Shown piece after piece: positions 39,360-48,782 of a stretch of DNA of 64,000 bases (the first letter of the stretch is position 1; every line of letters begins with the position of its first letter). The DNA lies in the NCBI RefSeq assembly GCF_902726565.1, contig NZ_CACVAF010000008.1:186001-250000 (forward strand), written 5' to 3'. Source of the DNA: Yersinia vastinensis. Its GTDB lineage: Bacteria > Pseudomonadota > Gammaproteobacteria > Enterobacterales > Enterobacteriaceae. A program made the translations under genes and the position numbers. The notes under the pieces are model-generated. The model was given only the letters and a program-made list of their open reading frames with translations, did no database searches and was not told where the DNA came from.

Positions 39360-40357
39360 TGGCGGAACCTATTCTATATGTCTCCCCCAGCGATGGGGGA
39401 AAGGGTGTCTATATGACATCTGGAACACGGTTACTTAGATTTCTAGGAAACTACGACACATTGGGAACAGGCAACCCGCCATCCGTTGTTCTGAATGGGT
39501 ATACGGGGGGGCAATTATATTTAGTCCCGACATCCTTCGGGGGTGTTAACACCCCCGCGGGGTCGGCCTCTGCCTATGCGTGGTATATTAATGGTTATTC
39601 AATGAAGGGTAATCGTATCACTTTTGGCACTACAAATGAGAATAAGGGATGGGCGACATTCTCAGCGTTTGAGATTCCGACATCCCCATCGTTTGGAACC
39701 TACGGATTATTCTTGCAAAATTCGGCTAATTTTATGGCAATAACCGACGCGACAGCATTGGGGTTTTGCACATGGAGGGGGCAGGTCACTATATCGTCAG
39801 ATTGGCAAGTACCAGCAGGGATACCGAACCGTGATAATGCTATCGTGTTTGCCAATTGGAACGATCCTAATGTGTCTTTACTTTACGATAGTCCCAATAA
39901 AAATATTCATTGCTTTGCTATCAACTCTACTGGCTCGACGAGTAACGGTTCAGTGGTTGCTAACGTGTGTGTTTTCACTACGGGGTTTTTCCCCGCACCA
40001 CCTAGCGCGGGAACGGCGGGGCTAGCTATTTTTAATACGTCAGGGCAATGCACATATTCATCCCGATACGCGCCGCTACTTCTGGCAAATACGACACAGC
40101 TAAGTTCCACACCTAATACATGGGTAAATACTGGCATAACAAGACCCATGATACCCCTACCTAGCCTTGGTGGGCTGCCAGCAGGACTGGAACAAAGCGG
40201 GGGCTTTATAGGGTGGTATCTAACCGCTATGAGGATGTCGGGGTCAAGTATAACGGCAGGACAAGGTGCGTATTTAAACAGCGTCCCAATGAGTGACAAT
40301 AGATACGGTAATAGCCCGTTAGCTTTACCTGTTCTAAATACTGACACTTACTTTTAA
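39359..40357 (+). CDS. Tail-tip associated protein, unknown (332 aa)
   Basis: The ATG overlaps the J stop by one base (TAATG), so translation is coupled to J. The 332-residue protein is rich in Gly, Ser and beta strands, starts EPILYVSPSDGGKGVYMTSGTRLLRF and ends LALPVLNTDTYF. It shows no transmembrane segment. Proteins of this kind follow J in several enterobacterial siphophages and are probably side fibres or fibre adaptors. Family not certain. Confidence 0.7.
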   Translation: MAEPILYVSPSDGGKGVYMTSGTRLLRFLGNYDTLGTGNPPSVVLNGYTGGQLYLVPTSFGGVNTPAGSASAYAWYINGYSMKGNRITFGTTNENKGWATFSAFEIPTSPSFGTYGLFLQNSANFMAITDATALGFCTWRGQVTISSDWQVPAGIPNRDNAIVFANWNDPNVSLLYDSPNKNIHCFAINSTGSTSNGSVVANVCVFTTGFFPAPPSAGTAGLAIFNTSGQCTYSSRYAPLLLANTTQLSSTPNTWVNTGITRPMIPLPSLGGLPAGLEQSGGFIGWYLTAMRMSGSSITAGQGAYLNSVPMSDNRYGNSPLALPVLNTDTYF

Positions 40358-40377
40358 ATCAAATTAGGAATAATCAT

Positions 40378-41532
40378 ATGTCTTGGTATAAGGCAGGTAA
40401 AGTCACGTCCGTAGCCGGAACAAATGTTATTACCGGTACTGGCACGTTATGGAGTAATCCAATATTTGGCATTGCTCCCGGACAAATGCTTTTCGTTCCC
40501 GGTGCGGGTCAGGTTGTTATATATGAAATATTAGCTGTTGATAGTGACACCAAAATAAGAACAGTAAGTAATGTAACTTCATCCATTACTAATTCAGATT
40601 ATGCAATAGTAACAACCGTATCAAATTCAATGTCTGATTTAGCACGGCGAACCGCTGTTCAATTGGCTTTATACCAAGGTTTGCTTGAAGACTGGCAATT
40701 AATAACGACTGGCACTGGCAACGTAACAATAATAGCCCCGGACGGCACACAAGTAATAATGCCATCGCTTAATCAGATGAATGAGAATATCAACAGCAAG
40801 ATAACACAGCAGCAGTTAACAGGCGTTATTGGTACTGCCAGATACGTTACTATGAATGTAACCCTCGCAAGCGCTACTGCTGCACTCGTTGCGGCTGAAA
40901 TAATTGTGCAAACAGCCGGTGGATTGCAATATAAAATACCGAATTTCAATAAAAGCATAAATCTAGCTACGGTGGGTGCGGGTGGTATGAATGCGGGAAC
41001 CGCTCCGGCGAATGGATTTGTTGCACTATATGCAATTTATAATCCGTCTAGCACTGCATCAGCATTGCTCGCTGTAAATACAACCGGCAGTGTTGCACCC
41101 GAAGTATGCGGTGTAACTATGCCAGCCGGATATACCGCATCTGCACTTATCAGCGTATGGCGAACCGCATCTAGCTTATTAGTTGAGGGGCAGCAGATAG
41201 ACCGTACAGTAATTATTGCCGCCTCAGCAGTTTCTTCAGGATCTGGAAACGTGACAAGCCAATCATTTAGCCTTGATGCGGCAGCACCCAAAAATACAAA
41301 GTCGGCCTTAATTGAAGCGATAATTAATGCGACAGGGTCTGGCAACTCTTTGATAAGGGTAGCGGCATCAGATCGTCAAATTGGACGAGTGTTCTCTCAA
41401 ATAGGGGGGCCACTTGCGAGTTTTTCTGCGTGGGTACTTGTTACCAAAGCATCGAACGCTTTATTCCTGACAACGGGATCAGGGGTCACCACCCCCAGTT
41501 ACAGCGTGTATTGCAACGGCTATTCATTTTAA
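40378..41532 (+). CDS. Tail fibre protein
   Basis: A 384-residue protein. The N-terminus MSWYKAGKVTSVAGTNVITG is the conserved attachment region of many lambdoid and Mu-like tail fibres. The rest is rich in Thr, Ala and Gly with short beta repeats (TGTGNVTIIAPDGTQVIMPS), and the end (TPSYSVYCNGYSF) is probably a receptor-binding tip. It follows the previous gene by 20 bases. Confidence 0.78.
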   Translation: MSWYKAGKVTSVAGTNVITGTGTLWSNPIFGIAPGQMLFVPGAGQVVIYEILAVDSDTKIRTVSNVTSSITNSDYAIVTTVSNSMSDLARRTAVQLALYQGLLEDWQLITTGTGNVTIIAPDGTQVIMPSLNQMNENINSKITQQQLTGVIGTARYVTMNVTLASATAALVAAEIIVQTAGGLQYKIPNFNKSINLATVGAGGMNAGTAPANGFVALYAIYNPSSTASALLAVNTTGSVAPEVCGVTMPAGYTASALISVWRTASSLLVEGQQIDRTVIIAASAVSSGSGNVTSQSFSLDAAAPKNTKSALIEAIINATGSGNSLIRVAASDRQIGRVFSQIGGPLASFSAWVLVTKASNALFLTTGSGVTTPSYSVYCNGYSF

Positions 41533-41541
41533 GGATAAATC

Positions 41542-41757
41542 ATGGATTATTTTGCGTTCGAAGATGTTAGCAGACAAAAAATTATTAATTGGTCTTCTGG
41601 CGGGATAGATACCGACTATTTTGAATTTACGGGTAATATCGAATTCAGTGATGAGCGATGGTATAACTTTTATTATAGCTTTCCGGACTTCATGCGTGAG
41701 TTTCTTCCTGTGCCGACATATGTCCCGCCAGCAGAGAGTGAGATTAAGAAAGAGTAA
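41542..41757 (+). CDS. Small protein after the fibre gene, maybe fibre assembly
   Basis: A 71-residue acidic, aromatic protein (YFEFTGNIEFSDERWYNFYYSF), nine bases after the tail fibre gene. Short proteins in this position are often fibre assembly chaperones, but the sequence does not match Tfa in an obvious way. Unknown. Confidence 0.6.
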   Translation: MDYFAFEDVSRQKIINWSSGGIDTDYFEFTGNIEFSDERWYNFYYSFPDFMREFLPVPTYVPPAESEIKKE

Positions 41758-41758
41758 G

Positions 41759-41959
41759 TTAATTCATTTTCCTTTCAGCAATTACCTTAAACTCTTCTTC
41801 ATACTCAAACTGACAGGTAGCAACAGGTCCTGATACTGGTTCAAGCCTTGAAACGCCATCCCACCACATCATATCGCCGTCAATTATTACTTTCTTTGAG
41901 GCCCACTCAGGTGCGCCCGTAAAGCTCTCTTTATTTCCAGAGATAATGTTCCATTTCAT
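41759..41959 (-). CDS. Small unknown protein, prophage right end, reverse
   Basis: A 66-residue protein from ATG 41959, with AAGGA upstream; the frame is open to 42013. It reads MKWNIISGNKESFTGAPEWASKKVIIDGDMMWWDGVSRLEP and is tail-to-tail with the preceding gene. It may be expressed in the lysogen. Not recognised. Confidence 0.5.
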   Translation of the reverse strand: MKWNIISGNKESFTGAPEWASKKVIIDGDMMWWDGVSRLEPVSGPVATCQFEYEEEFKVIAERKMN

Positions 41960-42013
41960 GAGTATGTGTCCTTTGATGTGGTGGCGATAGGGTATGAATT
42001 GATCAGCAAACAT

Positions 42014-42506
42014 TCAAATTGGTTAGACAGATCAATGATTGTTTATTGATCGGTTAAAACGATCAATCTTGGTTGGCGTAGAATTTTGAAGCAGATGGTA
42101 ATATTGACAGTGTGATTGTTGGCAGGGATGCCTGTGGGAGTGGTAAGTAGTGAGTGGGGCAAAAATGGGGCAAAAAATTACCGCAAACTAACTCGAACTA
42201 TGCCAATCACAGTTGAGACACTTTGCGGTAAGTCACTGCCAGCCACGAAGTTCACACGAACTTACGCGAATTTAAAAACAACCACTTCACATAATGAATA
42301 TGGGTGTCTAATAATTTTTTTCATCTCTGAATAGTGTCAGCGCAATTTTAAATAGCTTGGGTTTTGTGCAGTGAAATGCCAACCCAAGAGATTCCTATCC
42401 TTTAGCAATAATTCACTTCGCACCTGAGAGCAAAATTTCATTCAACACTTATGTAACAATTTGAAGCGATAGTTATTATTTAAATCAATTGATACAGGTG
42501 GTTGTG
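42014..42506. other. Prophage right-end region without clear genes
   Basis: About 490 bases lie between the last phage gene and the periplasmic gene. GATCAAT at 42030-42036, its inverse ATTGATC at 42045-42051 and GATCAAT at 42061-42067 form a cluster of repeats. A 72-codon frame (42116-42334, SEWGKNGAKNYRKLTRTMPI...) looks faintly like a degraded gene. The right attachment site probably lies here or just beyond, but the left one is outside the window, so a core cannot be named. Confidence 0.4.
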
Positions 42507-42815
42507 ATGAGAGTTTATTTAATGTTATTTCTTGCCTTTTTCCCCGCATTTTCATTTGCTAGTGAACCTCAAACCCTCTTGGCGGTACCCGCAATCATGA
42601 AAGTTTCTGAGGCAGTTTGCAGTAATCGTTATGCAAAAAAAGAACGTATTGCCTGCATGAAATTAGTCGACTCTTCGATTCTTAAGGCTTACTGGGTAGG
42701 GCAAATGAAGAATACCTGCGCCTCAAAGTTTAATGTGTCAAAACCGGGCTGCGTCAATATTAAAAGGCTGGTGAAAGCATTAGATAAAATGGGCGATCAA
42801 TATCTTGAAGAATAA
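42507..42815 (+). CDS. Small periplasmic four-cysteine protein
   Basis: A 102-residue protein from ATG 42507 (AGGTGG at five bases); an upstream TTG at 42489 is rejected. The signal peptide is MRVYLMLFLAFFPAFSFAS. The mature part has four cysteines, C-11x-C-20x-C-10x-C, and SSILKAYWVGQMKNTC, matching the cassette protein at 33,763-34,044. It lies at the prophage border, so it may be a phage gene or a chromosomal paralogue. Confidence 0.65.
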   Translation: MRVYLMLFLAFFPAFSFASEPQTLLAVPAIMKVSEAVCSNRYAKKERIACMKLVDSSILKAYWVGQMKNTCASKFNVSKPGCVNIKRLVKALDKMGDQYLEE

Positions 42816-42855
42816 GATAAACAACCCGTAGTTGCTATGAAGTGCATCACGGGTA

Positions 42856-43464
42856 TTATTCAATTTCTTCGTGTGATAATGCCCACAGATAAAGAGATGC
42901 GGTTGTTCCATAAGGCGCGTAACGGCGACGATATTTTTCAAAACGTTCACGTGGCAGTGTTTTATGACGATATAAATTCATCATGCCACGGCGGATCGCC
43001 AAATCCCCCCAACTGAGCACATTCGGGCGGGAAAGTGAGGAGATAAGCAGCATTTCCGCAGTCCAAACACCCACACCATTCAGGCTTGATAACTGAGTAA
43101 TCACTTCATTATCGGGTAACTGGGAAAGAGCCGATAAATCTAACGAACCATCAAGTGCAGCCTCAGCCGCGCCTTTAATGTATCCGGCTTTTTTCATGGT
43201 CATTCCGCAGCCTTGAATCGCTTCGATGGGAGTTGCTGCAACGGCCATAGGTGTTACGGCACCTAATAATGCCACCAGACGTGTATTGACGGTGAGGGCG
43301 GCTTTAACTGAGATTTGTTGATCAACGATATTTCTGATTAATGCAGCAAATAAATCGGGTGATAACGGGCGGACGATCATCCCTAGTCGTTCAATGGCCG
43401 CGGCCATCTTTTTATCCCGCTTTTTGAGGTGATTAATCTCTATCTCACCGTAGCTATAATACAT
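42856..43464 (-). CDS. alkA: DNA-3-methyladenine glycosylase, AlkA/HhH-GPD type
   Basis: A 202-residue protein from ATG 43464 (MYYSYGEIEI) with GGGAG upstream; the frame extends to 43530 without a ribosome site. It has FAALIRNIVDQQISVKAA (36-53), the helix-hairpin-helix LNGVGVWTAEMLLI (128-141) and catalytic D154 in LSWGDLAIRRG. It removes alkylated bases, starting base excision repair. It lacks the extra N-terminal domain of E. coli AlkA (282 residues), as many short family members do. Confidence 0.88.
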   Translation of the reverse strand: MYYSYGEIEINHLKKRDKKMAAAIERLGMIVRPLSPDLFAALIRNIVDQQISVKAALTVNTRLVALLGAVTPMAVAATPIEAIQGCGMTMKKAGYIKGAAEAALDGSLDLSALSQLPDNEVITQLSSLNGVGVWTAEMLLISSLSRPNVLSWGDLAIRRGMMNLYRHKTLPRERFEKYRRRYAPYGTTASLYLWALSHEEIE

Positions 43465-43553
43465 ACCTAAAAACTCCCTCGTGTTGTGTGCGAAAAATAA
43501 AAAGCATAGCGCTAATTCCTTGCGACGCACACTCCGTTTCTTGCTTGTTGTCG

Positions 43554-46517
43554 TTAAGCGCTTTCAGCCAATGAAATATCCTGATGACCAATCCTCTGCA
43601 GTAAGACTGAGATATCAATAATATCCACTTTATCCGCTTGCAAGTGAGTCGTGGCATATTCATACCAAATGCCGGATTGCAGGAATAAAATGAAAAGCTC
43701 TCTGTCCAGATGATTCTCATTCACCATATTGACCATAATATTCAGTGCTTCAGATAATAATTTCCCTGGTTTGTAGGGACGATCTGCCGCGGTTAGTGCT
43801 TCAAATACGTCGGCAATTGCCATCATCCGCACCGGGATGCTCATCTGTTTGTAAGTCAGCTGATAAGGATATCCTTTGCCATCCATACGTTCATGATGCC
43901 CACCGGCAATGGTTGGCACATTTGCCATTGTGCGTGGGAAGGGGAGTTTTTTTAGCATCACAATCGTCTGCATAATATGCTCATTTATTTTATAACGATC
44001 TTCTTCCGTCAGTGTCCCACGGCGAATACTGAGGTTATAAATCTCCCCACGGTTATAAAGTAAGGTTGGCTCTGGCACTTTGAAATCATAATATTCTGGA
44101 CGTCTGTTTTTATTATCGCGATAAATAATATGTTCTTCTTTATCTGCCAGCATAGGTTCTTGTACTGGCAATGATGCGGCTGGCTGCCGGGCTTTACGTG
44201 CTCGTTCCTCATTAGCAATACCTGCGTTATCATCCAATGTACGCGTCCAGCGATAACCGGCAATTTGCTGGATACGGGTTATTGCTTCATCAGACATAAA
44301 TTCGCCGCCGACATTACAATTAGCGATAAAGTAAAAATCTTCATCTAATTGACGTAATTCGTCAGCCAGCAATTGTTGGTCAGTGTCACTGGCAGTGACA
44401 TTTGCATGGCGACGCAAGAAAGCAATTTCTTTCTCGCGTTTTAATACTTCGAATCTCATACGGACTTCATGGATACGGTCATAAATTAATTCCAGTTTTG
44501 TTGATTTATCGACAACAAATTCAGGTGTTGTTATTTTGCCGCAGTCATGTAACCAGCAGGCAGTATGCAATTCTTCCCACTCATTTTCTGATAAAGTAAA
44601 GTCCGCGAATGGCCCTTCTTTAACATTAACGGCGGCTCGGGCCAGCATTTTGGTTATTTCAGGTACGCGCTGACAGTGTCCACCGGTATAAGCACTCTTG
44701 GCATCTATCGCTCCGGCAATAAGCTCGATAAAGGCATTGAGCAGGTTTTTTTGTTCTTGCAACAATCTCTGTGTTTCCACAGAGACAGAGAGACTACCCA
44801 CCAAGGCGTTTACTAACTGAATCTTCGCGCGTTCACGTTCCGTATTTAATACATAAGGGTTAAATAGCAGCAGGAAACCTAACAGTTGCTCATCATGGGT
44901 TTTCATTGGTACAGCAATAAAACGTAGTGGTAAATATGGCTGTAGAAAATCCTGTAATTGGCTAAATATGTTTTCTTTATTCAGTGTTCCGGTGATGGTT
45001 TTTCCTTCAAGTACCGGTTGGAAAGTAGTGAAATTATCTTCTGCTACTTGCAATGAAGACATCTCTGCTACGGGAATATTTTGACCATTCCAGCGAAATG
45101 CTGTTGGTGTAAAGACGCCCTCATTTTTATCGGCAAGAAAGATAATTCCTCCCGTCATAGCAGCAATGTCGGTAGTTTCACTCAATAATCCCTGCATCTG
45201 ACGGAAGAAGTTATTTTCAGCGGTCAGCATATTACCCATTGAAATAAACTGTTTCAGTGTCGATTTCATTTTCGACATTGATTTGTGCAGTTCATCCACT
45301 TCTTCAATCACGGAGTGTTCTAGCTCTCGCTCCTCAAAATATAAGTTACTGATTGAATCAGCATCCTGACGTAAACGAATAAGGGGCTTGGATATCTTTC
45401 TTGAGAAATACCAAACAATTGGCAAACTGAGCATTAGTAAAATAAATGCAATAAAGGTTGAATGATTACGAATAGAATTTGCATCCGCAGTTAGATAGCT
45501 TGCAGGTGTAGCAATAACCAATTGATATCGATTCCCACTGTTATTAATGTCAACAACTGAGCCATACCAACTTTGGTTTTGGGCTTCAAACAGAATACTA
45601 CGATTATTATTATCGCCATTTGGACTACTTCCCGACGTGCTATTTTCTTGAGCATTAAGCAAGGTTTGCAATACTGGGATCTGCTTGTCAGTGTGAGCCG
45701 AAGCGGTCGTGTTCCCTTTATCTTTAGGTAGGCTGGCGATAACCTCACCGCGAGAATTAATAATAATAGCCTGACTACCCGACGGTAAATTTTGCCTTAT
45801 TAAAAACTGTGATAAGGATGCGAGAGAAACATCCAAACCAATAATTGCCTGTTTATTCTCCGCTTGCCGGCTATAGGTAAAACCGGCTTCTCCTGTGCCT
45901 TTAAAAATATAGATAGGGGAGGTGATCAGTGTCGGACTAGCTGAGGCCAAAATAAACCAGTCTCTGCGCCGGGGGTCATAGTTATCATTATCGCGAGGCA
46001 TAACTGCAATAACTTGTTGCTGTTTATCCAGATAAATAAAGCGTTTTTCCGGCAAGCTATCCAGAAAACGATTGCTTTGGATCATCCATTCGGCATTTTC
46101 TGGGGCATGAAATAATATACGGTTGGCATCCGTCAGCCGCCGTAGCATGAATAAATCCCCGTTAGGATAGGCACTATATACGGCACTGGCGTAGTCATTT
46201 TGCTTTAAGATTTCAATAAATTTACCGACAAATCCCATTCTCTGTTCAAGGGTTGTGAATTCCGTAATTTGCATGCTAGCCAGAATATTAACAGACATCA
46301 TCATTGGCCGAGTCACGGCATCCAACTCGGCGGCAATGGCTTCACCTGTTTTTTGATACTGCCTATTGGTACTGATCTCAGTCAGTTTGGTCAGTTGGCT
46401 ATGACCAAAAATAATGATTACGGTGCCGATTGAAACAATCAGCAAGGTAAAGAGTGCCGCAATCTGGATATGTAAGGGATAGCGGTTTTTTAGTCCGAAC
46501 AGGTTGCTTGGCATCAT
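43554..46517 (-). CDS. Membrane-bound HD-GYP sensor, probable c-di-GMP phosphodiesterase
   Basis: A 987-residue protein. TM1 is at about 17-38 and TM2 at about 355-372, with a dCache-like periplasmic sensor between. A HAMP-like linker (SRKISKPLIRLRQDADSISNL) and a GAF-like region follow. The HD-GYP part begins near 600 (AKSAYTGGHCQRV), has HD-C-G-K near 657 and HHERMDGKGYP near 880, with an unusually long stretch of about 200 residues between them. The GYP signature is intact, so hydrolysis of c-di-GMP is likely, which would favour motility. Confidence 0.88.
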   Translation of the reverse strand: MMPSNLFGLKNRYPLHIQIAALFTLLIVSIGTVIIIFGHSQLTKLTEISTNRQYQKTGEAIAAELDAVTRPMMMSVNILASMQITEFTTLEQRMGFVGKFIEILKQNDYASAVYSAYPNGDLFMLRRLTDANRILFHAPENAEWMIQSNRFLDSLPEKRFIYLDKQQQVIAVMPRDNDNYDPRRRDWFILASASPTLITSPIYIFKGTGEAGFTYSRQAENKQAIIGLDVSLASLSQFLIRQNLPSGSQAIIINSRGEVIASLPKDKGNTTASAHTDKQIPVLQTLLNAQENSTSGSSPNGDNNNRSILFEAQNQSWYGSVVDINNSGNRYQLVIATPASYLTADANSIRNHSTFIAFILLMLSLPIVWYFSRKISKPLIRLRQDADSISNLYFEERELEHSVIEEVDELHKSMSKMKSTLKQFISMGNMLTAENNFFRQMQGLLSETTDIAAMTGGIIFLADKNEGVFTPTAFRWNGQNIPVAEMSSLQVAEDNFTTFQPVLEGKTITGTLNKENIFSQLQDFLQPYLPLRFIAVPMKTHDEQLLGFLLLFNPYVLNTERERAKIQLVNALVGSLSVSVETQRLLQEQKNLLNAFIELIAGAIDAKSAYTGGHCQRVPEITKMLARAAVNVKEGPFADFTLSENEWEELHTACWLHDCGKITTPEFVVDKSTKLELIYDRIHEVRMRFEVLKREKEIAFLRRHANVTASDTDQQLLADELRQLDEDFYFIANCNVGGEFMSDEAITRIQQIAGYRWTRTLDDNAGIANEERARKARQPAASLPVQEPMLADKEEHIIYRDNKNRRPEYYDFKVPEPTLLYNRGEIYNLSIRRGTLTEEDRYKINEHIMQTIVMLKKLPFPRTMANVPTIAGGHHERMDGKGYPYQLTYKQMSIPVRMMAIADVFEALTAADRPYKPGKLLSEALNIMVNMVNENHLDRELFILFLQSGIWYEYATTHLQADKVDIIDISVLLQRIGHQDISLAESA

Positions 46518-46851
46518 AACCGCCCCGAAAGATTATTATTTCATCAATTCTAATCATAGAATGTGCCACTCTAATTAACATATTCCTCTTTCTTTCAGTG
46601 GCTTATGGTTAATTATATGATTATGAAAACTTTTTTAGAGATAGTGTCAGGATTGTTGGATGAAAAAACTGATGACTGAGCTAAAAAAAATGTTTTAGCG
46701 CGCAGAATACCTAAAAGCAGTATTTAGCAGTCCGAATGACGACCAGTAGAAAGGATGTGAGATATCTAAATAAATAGAAATGTATTGGTAGGTAAGGAGA
46801 TAAACACAAGTCGTAAAAACGATCTGATGCCCGTTTGTGATATCCAGAGCT
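46518..46851. other. Intergenic stretch, no gene seen
   Basis: About 330 A+T-rich bases between the HD-GYP gene and the AraC-type gene, both on the minus strand. A 12-codon frame (46660-46698, MKKLMTELKKMF) has no support. The HD-GYP promoter is expected near 46,530-46,620 but no good hexamers were found. Confidence 0.4.
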
Positions 46852-47730
46852 TTAATCCGGTGTGTGGAGGCTTAAATAGTCATGATAATGCAGAGACGCA
46901 GGGTCATTATCTGATGGCTGCAATCGATGATGTCCTCTAATTGCAGTGGGGGCAAAACCAAAACGTTTGCGAAAACGTTCAGCAAAACGTGATGCGCTCT
47001 CGTAACCGACTTGGCTGGCAATAAGTGAAATTGGCCAGTCTGTTCCTTGTAATAGGCGTAAGGCACTGGTCATTCGGACATCAATCATCAAGTCACGTAA
47101 TAATGTATTTTCTGCAGCCAATTTCCGCCGTAATACCACTTCGCTCATTGCCATATGTGCGGCGACTTCAGAGGCTGACCATATTTTGTGTGGATCAATT
47201 GCGAGACAACGACGAACCTTTTCACTTAATGAATTGCCTTCACTGAGTATAAATTTAACACCACGTTGAGCTAACCAAAGCAGTAATTCAAGCATGCGGT
47301 GCCTGACGATAGTCGCAGGGATATCACCTGTATCTGATATTGCTTTAAAAGTATTGCTGAAAGTATTAATAAATTCGGGTGCTAAATTGCGTACGGGCAT
47401 AACGCCAGGAATAACATCAAGACAGGCTGAGGCCGGATGATTGGCAAAAGTAGCAATCAACCGAGGATCACAGCGAAGTTGGTGACTGAAAAATAACCCA
47501 TCATCCGATAGGCTATTAATGACATCGACGGTCTGGCCGCTGCTGACCGCGACTATTTCGCCGGATTGGACAATACACTCTTGATTATCCCAACGGATAA
47601 CCTTATGTCCACGGTTCACCATAATGAGCAAAGGATGCTCAATATAAACAGAGGTGAGTAGTAGCTCTGTGTGTTGAATAACATGTGCCGAGCTACCCAC
47701 ACCAGGGCAAAAATTAATTGTACGTTCCAT
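46852..47730 (-). CDS. AraC-family transcriptional regulator
   Basis: A 292-residue protein. The N-terminal half is a cupin-type sensor region (HTELLLTSVYIEHPLLIMVNRGHKVIRW), and the C-terminal 100 residues are two helix-turn-helix motifs: KIWSASEVAAHMAMSEVVLRRKL and WPISLIASQVGYESASRFAERFRKRFGFAP. It is like GadX-type regulators in layout. The target is unknown. It faces away from the fli genes. Confidence 0.85.
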   Translation of the reverse strand: MERTINFCPGVGSSAHVIQHTELLLTSVYIEHPLLIMVNRGHKVIRWDNQECIVQSGEIVAVSSGQTVDVINSLSDDGLFFSHQLRCDPRLIATFANHPASACLDVIPGVMPVRNLAPEFINTFSNTFKAISDTGDIPATIVRHRMLELLLWLAQRGVKFILSEGNSLSEKVRRCLAIDPHKIWSASEVAAHMAMSEVVLRRKLAAENTLLRDLMIDVRMTSALRLLQGTDWPISLIASQVGYESASRFAERFRKRFGFAPTAIRGHHRLQPSDNDPASLHYHDYLSLHTPD

Positions 47731-47999
47731 CGATATTCATTTCACAATTTAAGCCTAAGAATATCTTTACGCCTTGAATAGCAGACTAGCAACTTATTTT
47801 AATAGAAAACTCACAGTAACTGACTATTTTAGCGAAAAGTATTAAGTATGAGAATAATAGCCAGTTAGATATGGGTAATTGTTACTGCCAATATAATTAC
47901 ATGTTAAAAACAATGACAATCAATCATCATGTTAATAATTGCATTGGCAAGTAACTACTGAGCGGTCAGCCAATATATAGCGACTATCTGAACTGCCGA

Positions 48000-48362
48000 T
48001 TACTGTGTTTCACCCAGCAGTAATGCATGGTCAGGGAACTGACCATAGGTATTATTAACAGCCTGTTGTCGGGTAGATTGCCCAACCAACTCACTTAAGG
48101 CATTGAGGCGCAGTTGTAATAAGCGTTTGATCTCAACTTCATTATCCAAAATAGCTTTTAGCTTCTCTCGTAATAACTCTTGTAATGCCAGAGATGAGCA
48201 GGAGGATATAGTGATATTTGCGGTGCTTTCTATGGCTTTAAGGTAAGTCATTTCCAGATCAACCAGCGTATCCCATTTTCCTTCAGTAGCCAGCACAAGC
48301 ATTTGCTCACTGAGAATCAGGATTTGTTGATATTCGGACAAAAGGTGCTGGTGACGTTCCAT
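48000..48362 (-). CDS. fliT: Flagellar export chaperone and FlhDC inhibitor FliT
   Basis: A 120-residue helical protein, last of the fliDST operon. It starts [25 protein letters not shown], and FliT proteins of this length bind FliD and keep it soluble for export; when free they inhibit FlhDC. The gap to fliS is 11 bases. Position in the operon is decisive for the call. Confidence 0.92.
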   Translation of the reverse strand: MERHQHLLSEYQQILILSEQMLVLATEGKWDTLVDLEMTYLKAIESTANITISSCSSLALQELLREKLKAILDNEVEIKRLLQLRLNALSELVGQSTRQQAVNNTYGQFPDHALLLGETQ

Positions 48363-48373
48363 TAAATGGGGTC

Positions 48374-48772
48374 CTAATTGGGTTGATAATTGGGGCCGAT
48401 CTGCCGCCAGGCATCCGCAATGTTCTCTAGCAAAGATGCGACTTCATCAATAGCCTGTTCGTCATTATATAAATTAGCATGTAATAAGCGCCGTGACATG
48501 TAGTCATACAAGGCTGACAAGTTTTCTGCCAGCTCGCCGCCTTTTTCTATATCGATACCTGCGCTCAGACCATTATTAATAATGTTGATCGCTTTAGATA
48601 TCTCAGCCCCTTTGGCTGGGATATCACCTTGAGTCATCAGAATTCGTGCACGAACCAGGGCGCTTTGCGCCCCGTCGAATAGCATCACGATCAACTGATG
48701 AGGGCTGGCACTCATTACGCCACTTTCCAACCCTACTTGCGCGTAGGTTTGGCTCCCTGATCGGTTATACAT
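48374..48772 (-). CDS. fliS: Flagellin export chaperone FliS
   Basis: A 132-residue four-helix protein starting [35 protein letters not shown], read in pieces; the S-P-H-Q-L-I-x-M-L-F/Y-x-G-A motif is typical of FliS. It binds the C-terminus of flagellin and prevents early polymerisation. It lies 10 bases after fliD in the same operon. Confidence 0.96.
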   Translation of the reverse strand: MYNRSGSQTYAQVGLESGVMSASPHQLIVMLFDGAQSALVRARILMTQGDIPAKGAEISKAINIINNGLSAGIDIEKGGELAENLSALYDYMSRRLLHANLYNDEQAIDEVASLLENIADAWRQIGPNYQPN

Positions 48773-48782
48773 ACACTATCCT

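Noticed and set aside
42116-42334. 72-codon frame resembling a degraded integrase end
   Set aside because: No motif (R-H-R-Y) is visible and composition is ambiguous; kept only as a remark on the right-end region.
46660-46698. 12-codon ORF (MKKLMTELKKMF) as leader peptide
   Set aside because: No regulatory codons, hairpin or downstream gene on that strand.
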